NCBI GenBank assembly: GCA_027621615.1
Contig: JAQCBC010000034.1
Coordinates: 1 to 7,590 of the forward strand
DNA from: a bacterium
GTDB lineage: Bacteria; Margulisbacteria; Marinamargulisbacteria; UBA6595
Direction: 5' to 3'
DNA length: 7,590 nt
In this document: one piece after another, positions 1 through 5,757 of the stretch
How the letters are laid out: each line of letters begins with the position of its first letter
Position numbering within the stretch: the stretch's first letter is position 1
Notes under the pieces: generated by a model
Database searches by the model: none
What the model was told of the DNA's origin: nothing
What the model saw: only the letters and a program-made list of their open reading frames with translations
Made by a program: the position numbers and the translations under genes

Positions 1-179
1 TTAATTTGTGCCGTTTTCACAATGGTCTTAAAATAACTTTCCCGAGCCACATTGTGGTTAATCGCAAATTGCGACGACTCGGATGCGTTTTGCACATTGA
101 TAAACTCTTCAGCCTGAATCCCGGTTGTCAATCCAATCATGGCTGCAACCATTAAAACTGATCCAATAAACTTTCTCAT
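1..179 (-). CDS. Secreted protein of unknown function, 5' part only (59 codons)
   Basis: The start is the ATG at 179-177, placed by a near-consensus Shine-Dalgarno sequence 4 bases upstream. The reading frame stays open to the window edge, so only the first 59 residues are visible. They begin with a classical Sec signal peptide: MRKF, a hydrophobic core over about residues 5-19, and a probable signal peptidase I site after GIQA (about residue 23). The visible mature part starts EEFINVQNASES and is polar, rich in Asn, Ser and Gln, with no cysteine. The product should therefore be exported to the periplasm, outer membrane or surface. It is divergent from a pilin-like/chaperone pair, so a role in the same surface structure is possible, but this is inference from position only. 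I do not recognise the family. Confidence 0.75.
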   Translation of the reverse strand, partial: MRKFIGSVLMVAAMIGLTTGIQAEEFINVQNASESSQFAINHNVARESYFKTIVKTAQI

Positions 180-347
180 AATACCTCCTCGTATGATTAA
201 CCCAAAACACTAAACCCACGATACATTGATGGTACTAATACCCACTATTTGCAATTTTTAAACATTTTGTTTCAAATTAAACCCAAAATGACAGCAAAAA
301 AGGCATTGCTATTAACTTGTTTTTGTGTTATACATAAAGACAATCTC
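180..347. promoter_or_regulatory. Divergent control region between two secreted-protein genes
   Basis: This AT-rich gap must hold the promoters for the leftward gene ending at the left edge and the rightward pilin-like/chaperone pair. A rightward sigma70-like candidate is TTGCAA (249-254), a 17-base spacer, then TCAAAT (272-277). Each hexamer matches consensus at four of six positions, so support is weak. A small inverted repeat, GGTA-CTAA-TACC (231-242), lies roughly mid-gap and could be an operator, but four-base arms are common by chance. No leftward promoter stood out. Part of the region is open in the pilin-like gene's frame (ATGs at 249 and 288), so if an upstream start were used the gap would shrink. 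Confidence 0.4.
183..190 (-). promoter_or_regulatory. Strong ribosome binding site of the leftward secreted-protein gene
   Basis: On the minus strand this reads GAGGAGGT, almost fully complementary to the 16S rRNA 3' end, and lies close to the ATG at 179-177. It is the strongest Shine-Dalgarno sequence in the window, decides the start of the secreted-protein gene, and suggests high translation. Confidence 0.75.
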
Positions 348-863
348 ATGCGAAATCGAATCCCATTTCTGATCTCTGGGTTGTTGGTCTTGATGGTATC
401 CCTATCAACAATGGGAACAGAGTCCATGCCTATGGACCAGTCTGTGGACCAATTCTATATCAACTATCGGCACCCTGTTATTCAACAAGGGCGGTTTTTG
501 CTTGGTACCATTGTGGTACGAAACAACAATCCCAATGGGTTTAGCCTAAAACTAGCCAGCAACAACAACAGCCTGCTGACGGACTCCGTTAGCTTAATGA
601 ATGGGAGTTTAATTCCCTACTCAATATCTATTGAAGAAAGCAATGGTCAAATTGGCGCCGGCGTTATCAAAGGCTACACAAACAACCCAAAGCAACAACT
701 GGTATCCGAATGGGTTATTCTCACATCCACCAGTCAAACCAGCTATACCGACATTTCATTAAATGTCTACATTCACATTGACCAAACGATTTCCGATCGC
801 TTATTAGCCGGCAATTATTTGGATGAAATTAGTGTTATTTATGAAAACAACAATGTTATTTAG
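348..863 (+). CDS. Secreted pilin-like subunit, probable chaperone-usher type
   Basis: A 171-residue product is predicted from ATG 348. I chose this start because it opens directly into a signal peptide (MRNR, hydrophobic core about residues 5-20, cleavage probably near residues 20-26). In-frame ATGs at 249 and 288 would place 20-33 extra residues before it and have no better ribosome site. The mature protein, about 145 residues, has no cysteine and alternates short hydrophobic strands, as in an Ig-like beta sandwich. Segments such as GFSLKLASNNNSLL, SLIPYSISIE and the C-terminal AGNYLDEISVIYE resemble the strand patterns of pilin/spore-coat-U type subunits, whose last strand typically reads like 'AGxYxDxIxVxY'. 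The immediate downstream gene, 23 bases away, is a pilus chaperone, which strongly supports a subunit role. Whether it is a major pilin, tip or anchor cannot be told. Family assignment is by eye and moderate. Confidence 0.6.
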   Translation: MRNRIPFLISGLLVLMVSLSTMGTESMPMDQSVDQFYINYRHPVIQQGRFLLGTIVVRNNNPNGFSLKLASNNNSLLTDSVSLMNGSLIPYSISIEESNGQIGAGVIKGYTNNPKQQLVSEWVILTSTSQTSYTDISLNVYIHIDQTISDRLLAGNYLDEISVIYENNNVI

Positions 864-875
864 CCACCACTGTTT

Positions 876-880
876 AGGAG
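876..880 (+). promoter_or_regulatory. Ribosome binding site of the pilus chaperone gene
   Basis: AGGAG lies 6 bases before the ATG at 887, in the 23-base gap after the pilin-like gene. It fixes the chaperone start and indicates independent translation initiation within a shared transcript. Confidence 0.7.
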
Positions 881-886
881 AACCCA

Positions 887-1666
887 ATGAATAAACTACC
901 ATCCTTGTCTTTGGCCCATCGTGTTATTGGGTTTTTTAGCCTGCTCATGGTTGCATCTGCGCCTGTATTTTCCGGCTACTATGTTACCTTGAATGACAAT
1001 GAAATAAACCCTGGAAAAGGAAAGAATCTCGTTAACATGTATGTCACCAACGAATCGGATGACATGAAAGCCATTATGCTATCCCCAAAACTTCGAAATG
1101 TGGACAGCTCCGGGGTCGAAACCGTTAGTGAAACTGAGGATTTGGTTGTGTTTCCAGCTCAGTTAATTCTGCCTCCACGATCTGAAAAAGCCGTATCGAT
1201 TCGTTGGCTGGGTGAACAAAAAATTTCTCGTGAGCGGTCCTATCGGGTCATTGTTGATGAGTTGAATGTTGGCAAAAAACAGGCGAAAGATTCCAAAATT
1301 ATTCGGACGAAAGTGCGCTATGTTAAGTCGATTTATGTCGCCCCGTATAAAATTGTAAACTCGCTCATGCTGGAAGATGCTCGCCGTGATGTTTTAGAGG
1401 ACGGAACCTCTGTTTTAAAATTTAAATTTTACAACAACGGAACCGTTCGTGAGCTCTTGCGCAATGTTGTCTTAGAATACAAATCCATGGATCGGATTGC
1501 GAGTCTGACGATTACATCCGATGAAATGGAGCCTTTTAAATCCAACCGTAGTATTCTAGCCAATAACCGACTCGAAGGCTGGATTCCATGGCCCGAAGAC
1601 ATCGACACCAAAGTTGATAAGTTTTATTTGCTGGATTATAATTTAGACGAAGACGGCGAAGAATAA
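887..1666 (+). CDS. Periplasmic pilus-assembly chaperone (PapD/CsuC-like)
   Basis: This 259-residue secreted chaperone should bind pilin subunits in the periplasm, complete their incomplete Ig fold by donor-strand complementation and deliver them to an outer-membrane usher. A signal peptide covers about residues 1-29 (cleavage near FSG). The N-terminal domain carries the family's signature run: NLVNMYVTNESDD (47-59), then VVFPAQLILPPRSEKAVSIR (87-106), W107, and RSYRVIVDEL (117-126), matching the usual 'FPPQ-LPPG-VRV-ERxYRLxxEEL' pattern. The segment RYVKSIYVAP (144-153) occupies the place of the PapD G1-strand/linker; it looks more like the archaic (CsuC) 'RYSIPVFVxP' form than the classical 'RIKLFYRP' form. 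K147 or R144 may serve the carboxylate-anchoring role of PapD Lys112. The C-terminal domain is less conserved and ends in an acidic tail (DEDGEE). No usher follows: the next gene is convergent, 3 bases away. Confidence 0.85.
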   Translation: MNKLPSLSLAHRVIGFFSLLMVASAPVFSGYYVTLNDNEINPGKGKNLVNMYVTNESDDMKAIMLSPKLRNVDSSGVETVSETEDLVVFPAQLILPPRSEKAVSIRWLGEQKISRERSYRVIVDELNVGKKQAKDSKIIRTKVRYVKSIYVAPYKIVNSLMLEDARRDVLEDGTSVLKFKFYNNGTVRELLRNVVLEYKSMDRIASLTITSDEMEPFKSNRSILANNRLEGWIPWPEDIDTKVDKFYLLDYNLDEDGEE

Positions 1667-1669
1667 CCG

Positions 1670-2560
1670 CTAATCCGATAGCACCGTTCCTTGCTCATCC
1701 ACCGAGACCGCAGACCCATAAACAACCGTTGCATTCCCAATTAACTCTATCGAATACTGTCCATTTTCGTAGTGCACACAGGTTGTAACGGGTTCCCCCG
1801 ATGGGCGTATCGTCAATTTTTTCTCTAACCACTCGGGGTTTTTTAACGCATAGGCCACCGACGTTGCACCCATTGCTGTGCCACATGCTGGCGTTAATCC
1901 CACACCCCGTTCATACGTTTGGGCGAAAATCTGCCCAGGGTTATTAACCTGCGCAACGGTAACATTACACCCTTGCGTAAAGATGGCCGGCATAGCCAAC
2001 ACCCGTTTGCCCAATTGAGTGGCCAGGGCCACGCGATCGGACTGCGTGTAATGCGAGGGAACAAACACGATAGCATGCGGATTGGGCATTACCACCAGGC
2101 TCGTCTCACCGTCAGCCCAAAATTCTGCAACCCGTTGGTGAAGCACCGGCGATGCGCCTGTGGGCAACCAAATCCCTACCGTTGTTGGATCAAACCCAAT
2201 GCTAGGCAATCGCACACAAACCGTTTTTTTAACTGGATCTTCCCAGCCCACCGCAAACCATCGGTCCGTCACCCAAATCGAGGCCGTTGATGCCCCACTG
2301 TACTCCAACACACGACGCGCCGCACAGCGCAACCCATTGCCGCACATTTCAGCTTCGCTGCCGTCGGGATTAAACATTCGCATCCGATACCCATCCCTAT
2401 ATTCCGATACAAACAGCACCCCTTCTGCCGATCGGTGGGTGCATATGGACTGCGAAAACTGACGGCGTTGGGCATCGGTTGCAAACCAAGTTTCGATTAA
2501 CTCATCCACCAACACAAACGCATTGTTGGATCCATGAACATACAAAAAGGGAATGCTCAT
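1670..2560 (-). CDS. dapF: Diaminopimelate epimerase
   Basis: This cytoplasmic, cofactor-free enzyme interconverts LL- and meso-2,6-diaminopimelate, supplying lysine and peptidoglycan cross-links. The product is 296 residues (family usually about 270-290). The start ATG at 2560 has GGAGG 4 bases upstream and overlaps the stop of the preceding reductase gene (ATGA), so translation is probably coupled. Both catalytic cysteines are present: C73 in FNPDGSEAEMCGNGLRCAAR (63-82) and C226 in YERGVGLTPACGTAMGA (216-232). Substrate-binding positions are also visible: N13 in HGSNNAF, N160 in MPNPH, N199 in GCNV, and E217-R218. The sequence style (HGSxNxF at the N terminus instead of GLGNDF; ERGVGLTxACGTAM instead of ERGxGETxACGTG) matches, from memory, the Lactobacillales-type branch rather than the proteobacterial one. 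The frame is open a further 64 codons upstream, but that part lies inside the reductase gene and does not resemble DapF. Confidence 0.93.
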   Translation of the reverse strand: MSIPFLYVHGSNNAFVLVDELIETWFATDAQRRQFSQSICTHRSAEGVLFVSEYRDGYRMRMFNPDGSEAEMCGNGLRCAARRVLEYSGASTASIWVTDRWFAVGWEDPVKKTVCVRLPSIGFDPTTVGIWLPTGASPVLHQRVAEFWADGETSLVVMPNPHAIVFVPSHYTQSDRVALATQLGKRVLAMPAIFTQGCNVTVAQVNNPGQIFAQTYERGVGLTPACGTAMGATSVAYALKNPEWLEKKLTIRPSGEPVTTCVHYENGQYSIELIGNATVVYGSAVSVDEQGTVLSD

Positions 2561-3396
2561 AGGGCCTCCAAATAGGCAGACAAGGCCGCATTCCAATTCG
2601 GCAACGGGTCGATATAATTGGCCAGTTTTTCCCCATTGAGTCGCCCATTCAATGGGCGCTGGGCTGGGCGTGGGTATGCCGTGGTGGGCACCGGTATCAC
2701 CACAGGCGCGTTGGGCCTGTTTTGAAAAATTGCACACGCATACGCATACCAATTGGTATACCCGGTACTGGGCATGTGATACAAACCCGGTGGCACCGCC
2801 CCGTGTTCAATAACCGCTCGAAGGGCCTGCGCCACTGAGCCCGTCCACGTGGGGCTGCCCCATTGGTCCGATACCACACGGATCTCCGCTTGGGTCTGCG
2901 CCAAGCGCTGCATCGCATCCACAAAATCAGGCCCCCCGGCGCCATACAACCACTGAACACGAAACACATACGCATCTGGGCATTCAGCCACCACCGCTTG
3001 TTCGCCCAAATACTTCGTCTGGCCATACACACTGACGGGGGCCACCGGATCGGTTTCCCCATACGGTGTGGTTCCAGCCCCATCAAACACATAGTCTGTC
3101 GAGATATGAACCAGCCGGGCTTGAATCGTGGCACATCGCCGAGCAACATACCTGGCCCCATCGGCATTAACCCGGTGGGCTTTCTGCGTATGGGTTTCGC
3201 AACCGTCCACATCCGTATACGCTGCCGTATTAATCACCCAATCGGCACACTCAAGCGCCCGATCAACCGATTCAGGGTCCCCAATGTCAATGTCTGAAGA
3301 CGTTAACACGCGAACATTCCCCATTGATGCCATGGCCTGGGCACACGCTTGGCCTAAACGGCCTTTCCCAATAATTACAATTGCTGTCATATGCAT
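2557..3396 (-). CDS. rfbD: dTDP-4-dehydrorhamnose reductase
   Basis: This is an extended short-chain dehydrogenase that makes the last step of dTDP-L-rhamnose synthesis, reducing dTDP-4-dehydro-L-rhamnose with NAD(P)H. The sugar is used for LPS, capsule or other surface glycans. The product is 279 residues from ATG 3396, or 277 from ATG 3390 (start MTAIVIIG). A stop codon (TAG, 3408-3406 in frame) blocks any longer start, and neither ATG has a clear ribosome site. Seen motifs are the nucleotide-binding GKGRLGQ (10-16), NTAAYTDVDGCE (56-67), STDYVFDG (99-106), the catalytic pair Y124xxxK128 in YGQTKYLGE, VVSDQWGSPTW (174-184), typical of RmlD, and the C-terminal RPLNGRL (247-253). It is first in a two-gene leftward operon with dapF. 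The other rhamnose genes (rmlA, rmlB, rmlC) are not in the window. Another related sugar-nucleotide reductase is a lesser possibility. Confidence 0.85.
   Translation of the reverse strand: MHMTAIVIIGKGRLGQACAQAMASMGNVRVLTSSDIDIGDPESVDRALECADWVINTAAYTDVDGCETHTQKAHRVNADGARYVARRCATIQARLVHISTDYVFDGAGTTPYGETDPVAPVSVYGQTKYLGEQAVVAECPDAYVFRVQWLYGAGGPDFVDAMQRLAQTQAEIRVVSDQWGSPTWTGSVAQALRAVIEHGAVPPGLYHMPSTGYTNWYAYACAIFQNRPNAPVVIPVPTTAYPRPAQRPLNGRLNGEKLANYIDPLPNWNAALSAYLEAL
2565..2569 (-). promoter_or_regulatory. Ribosome binding site of dapF inside the end of rfbD
   Basis: GGAGG on the minus strand, 4 bases from ATG 2560, lies within the last codons of the reductase gene. With the ATGA stop/start overlap it decides the dapF start over the longer open frame and suggests translational coupling. 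Confidence 0.65.
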
Positions 3397-3418
3397 ACTA
3401 CTATACTATAAATAGAGC
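3397..3418. promoter_or_regulatory. 22-bp bidirectional promoter between rfbD and the Lol operon
   Basis: The gap between divergent start codons is only 22 bp. It contains TATACTATAAA (3402-3412). Rightward, TATACT (3402-3407) and TATAAA (3407-3412) each match the -10 consensus at five of six positions. Leftward, TATAGT (3410-3405) also matches at five of six. The expected start points, about 7 bases downstream, fall at or within a few bases of GTG 3419 and ATG 3396. Any -35 elements would lie inside the opposite gene; TTGCTG (3381-3386) is the best rightward candidate but its spacing (15 or 20) is poor. The two promoters physically overlap and would compete for polymerase. Neither gene has a Shine-Dalgarno sequence here, which fits leaderless or near-leaderless transcripts. 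Confidence 0.5.
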
Positions 3419-4639
3419 GTGATAAAACAGCGATTACCGTATAGCATTCAACTCAGCTTAACCTATTTGTGGTCCCAAACCTCGCATCGCTTTATTCGCA
3501 TTGTTACCGGCATTTCAATTGCAGGCATCGCCCTATCTATTGCCGCCATTGTGATCATTATGGCCATCATGGACGGCTTTGCCCACACGCTAAAACAACA
3601 ACTCACTGGCATTCACGCCGATATTCAAATCGAACACATCCAGACCCTGGATCTATCCGACCCCATGATTCAAACGGTCGACCAGCACCCCTCTGTGGCT
3701 GCCACTACCCCCACGCTCACCGTGGCCGGCTTTATACAGCCGCCCAATCCACCCAGCTTTGTGAGCATTCTTGGTGTTGACTTCACCTCAGACCCCACGG
3801 TTACTACATTAATAGATCAAGTGCAATCGGGCCACTGGCCCACACACCCCCACCACGTCTTGATTGGCCAATCATTCGCCGACTACCACGGCTTATCGAT
3901 TGGCAGCCGGGTGCACGTGCATAGCCCCAACCACCCCCAGCCCCTAGCACGCACCGTTGTGGGCGTCATCCATACTGGTGTTCAACGCTTGGATACCGGG
4001 CATGTGGTCACCGATCTGGCAACCGCACAAGCCCTAGCCGGAACGCCCGACCGCATGCATCAGTTAAAACTCCGGTTAATCCCCGAGGCGGATGTCCTCG
4101 CCGTATACACAACACTCCGAGACCAGCTGCCCGATGCCTATTGGATGACCCACTGGATGAGCCTCAATCCCGTGGCGTTGCGCGCCTTGCGCCTGGAACA
4201 CACCGTGATGATGGTCATTGTCTCATTAATTTTGCTCATGGCTATTGGAAACGTGGGTACGACCTTGCTGATTCATGTATTGGATAAAACACAGTCGATT
4301 GGCCTGTTGCGCGCCATGGGAGCCCGGCCCGCATTCATTCAGCGGGTGTTTATTGTCCACGGATTGTTCGTCACCACTATTGGTTTAATCGTTGGCCTGA
4401 TTATCGGCATAGCCATTAGCCAGTATATTAACCCCCTATTGGCGCTTGTGGATCATGTAACCGGCATTCACCTACTCCCCGACAAGATTTATTATCTGGA
4501 TCGCATCCCCGTTCAGTTAAATCCCACCGGCTACATCCTTGTCGCTCTGGGCACTTGGGCGGCCACCATTTTGTGTGCCTGGTATCCCGCTAAAAAAGCA
4601 GCCAGCCTGGATCCTGTTGCGGCGGTATCGCATGGCTAA
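3419..4639 (+). CDS. Lipoprotein-releasing ABC permease, LolC/LolE (LolF-like) type
   Basis: This inner-membrane permease is expected to extract mature lipoproteins from the inner membrane and pass them to LolA for delivery to the outer membrane. The product is 406 residues, the normal family length. The GTG start at 3419 is forced by an in-frame TAG at 3413-3415, and the N terminus aligns naturally with the family. Layout: TM1 about 25-50 (GISIAGIALSIAA, then MDGF); a large periplasmic domain about 52-260; TM2 about 262-288; the coupling segment DKTQSIGLLRAMGA (289-302), typical of LolC/E; TM3 about 309-336; the LolC/E hallmark IYYLDRIPVQL (357-367); TM4 about 371-390. No second permease is next to it, so it may act as a homodimer like the LolF hybrids, or pair with a subunit elsewhere. 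The periplasmic domain has an unusual histidine cluster at 139-172. The end overlaps lolD by 8 bases. Confidence 0.87.
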   Translation: MIKQRLPYSIQLSLTYLWSQTSHRFIRIVTGISIAGIALSIAAIVIIMAIMDGFAHTLKQQLTGIHADIQIEHIQTLDLSDPMIQTVDQHPSVAATTPTLTVAGFIQPPNPPSFVSILGVDFTSDPTVTTLIDQVQSGHWPTHPHHVLIGQSFADYHGLSIGSRVHVHSPNHPQPLARTVVGVIHTGVQRLDTGHVVTDLATAQALAGTPDRMHQLKLRLIPEADVLAVYTTLRDQLPDAYWMTHWMSLNPVALRALRLEHTVMMVIVSLILLMAIGNVGTTLLIHVLDKTQSIGLLRAMGARPAFIQRVFIVHGLFVTTIGLIVGLIIGIAISQYINPLLALVDHVTGIHLLPDKIYYLDRIPVQLNPTGYILVALGTWAATILCAWYPAKKAASLDPVAAVSHG

Positions 4640-5306
4640 TTTAATTGCCAATGCCGTATCCCACACATTCAACAATGGTCAATCGTGGGTGCTTGACACT
4701 TGGAGCGGCTCGTTCAGCCCGCATACCATTACCACCATCACCGGACCCTCGGGCTGTGGAAAATCCACCTTGCTACATTGTCTCGGGGGGCTGTTAACCC
4801 CAACCCGTGGGGATGTGTTGCTGCATGGCGACGCTCTCTATCGCCGCACCCCCACTCAACGAGCCGATGCCATCAACCAGCATATTGGCTTTGTTTTTCA
4901 ACGGGCGAGTCTGCTACCTGAATTGTCAGTATGGGACAATATTGCTATAAAATATCGGTTACGCAATGCAACCGAGCCGTCTGCGATGATCGATCACTGG
5001 CTGACGGTATTTCAACTCAGCGATTTTCGGGATGCCAGCCCAGCGACACTCTCCGGCGGCCAGGGCCATCGTGTGGCCTTTATCCGCGCGCTGCTCAATG
5101 CCCCCACCGTGCTGTTGTGCGATGAACCCACCGGCAATCTAGACGATGCCAACACAGCGTGTCTTTTAGATGCCATTCAGACCATTCGGACCGAAACACC
5201 TTGTGCGGTAGTCATTGCCACCCACGATGTGCGCATTGCCCAAATTGGAGATGCCACCGTGGACTTAACCCCATATCCACAGCAATTCGGATATTTGGTA
5301 CAATAG
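4632..5306 (+). CDS. lolD: Lipoprotein-releasing ABC transporter ATPase
   Basis: This cytoplasmic ATPase powers the upstream LolC/E-type permease. The product is 224 residues from ATG 4632, normal for LolD. The frame is open 31 codons further upstream, but those codons lie in the permease gene and give no ABC-like sequence, whereas MANLIANAVSHTF begins as family members do. All nucleotide-binding motifs are present: Walker A GPSGCGKST (38-46), Q-loop Q90 in VFQ, signature LSGGQ (140-144), Walker B VLLCDEP (160-166) with catalytic E165, D-loop NLDD, and switch histidine H198 in ATHD. The signature continues GHRVAF where LSGGERQRVA or LSGGQxQRVA is usual, a mild variant. The segment after the Q-loop (RASLLPELSVWDNI) is characteristic of the LolD/MacB/FtsE group. 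Overlap with the permease gene and the permease's own type make LolD the best name. Confidence 0.88.
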   Translation: MANLIANAVSHTFNNGQSWVLDTWSGSFSPHTITTITGPSGCGKSTLLHCLGGLLTPTRGDVLLHGDALYRRTPTQRADAINQHIGFVFQRASLLPELSVWDNIAIKYRLRNATEPSAMIDHWLTVFQLSDFRDASPATLSGGQGHRVAFIRALLNAPTVLLCDEPTGNLDDANTACLLDAIQTIRTETPCAVVIATHDVRIAQIGDATVDLTPYPQQFGYLVQ

Positions 5307-5310
5307 GCGT

Positions 5311-5757
5311 ATGATTGCAACACATATTGTTCTGGGGGCTGACCACGGCGGATTTTTATTAAAGAAACACCTAATTGACTGGCTAAACACCCAGTATCCC
5401 ACGGTGCCCCTCACCGATGCGGGGACACACAGTGCCGATCGGGTGGATTACCCCACAATTGCCGCTACAGTTTGCGACACCCTGAAAGCCACCACAGACG
5501 CCGTGGGTATTTTAGTCTGTGGCAGTGGCATTGGCATGAGCATGGCAGCCAACCGATACCGAAGCATTCGGGCGGCCGTGGTCACCGATGCCCTCAGCGC
5601 ACACTTGAGCCGTGCCCACAACAATGCCAACGTCTTATGCTTGGGTGAGCGCCTCACAACCCCGCTGGTCGCCGAAGGCATTGTCAACACATGGCTAACC
5701 ACCCCCTTTGATGGGGACCGGCATCAAAAACGAATTCAATTGTTTTCTAGCGAATGA
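5311..5757 (+). CDS. rpiB: Ribose-5-phosphate isomerase B
   Basis: This enzyme interconverts ribose 5-phosphate and ribulose 5-phosphate in the non-oxidative pentose phosphate pathway. The product is 148 residues, the usual length of the RpiB/LacAB family. Motifs seen are GADHGGFLLKKHL (9-21), with the Asp-His pair for phosphosugar binding, DYPTIA (46-51), the anion-hole loop CGSGIGMSMAANR (70-82) with catalytic C70, SIRAAVVTD (85-93), SRAHNNANVLCLGER (100-114) with H103, and the C-terminal TPFDGDRHQKR (131-141). The family more often has CGTGIG; Ser at that position is a conservative change. C70 and H103 favour ribose-phosphate isomerase over galactose-6-phosphate isomerase subunits. It lies 4 bases after lolD and shares an ATGA overlap with the next gene, so it is in the same operon, without an obvious functional link to lipoprotein export. 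Confidence 0.92.
   Translation: MIATHIVLGADHGGFLLKKHLIDWLNTQYPTVPLTDAGTHSADRVDYPTIAATVCDTLKATTDAVGILVCGSGIGMSMAANRYRSIRAAVVTDALSAHLSRAHNNANVLCLGERLTTPLVAEGIVNTWLTTPFDGDRHQKRIQLFSSE

Noticed and set aside
306..334. TTGCTA, 17-base spacer, TATACA as a promoter for the pilin-like gene
   Set aside because: Matches are only four of six per hexamer and transcription would start about 6 bases before ATG 348. Not convincing over the AT-rich background.
249..347. Longer start for the pilin-like gene (ATG 249 or 288)
   Set aside because: These would bury the signal peptide behind 20-33 residues and have no better ribosome site. Kept as an alternative only because ATG 348 also lacks a strong one.
2561..2752. 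64-codon N-terminal extension of the dapF frame
   Set aside because: It lies wholly inside the 3' part of the reductase gene, gives Cys-rich sequence unlike DapF, and the ATG at 2560 has a proper ribosome site and stop/start overlap.
2863..3297. 144-codon + strand frame across the reductase gene
   Set aside because: Shadow of rfbD on the opposite strand; the reductase motifs prove which strand codes.
4539..4631. Upstream in-frame start for the LolD ATPase
   Set aside because: The extra 31 residues are antiphase reading of the permease C terminus and are not ABC-like. LolD length is normal from 4632.
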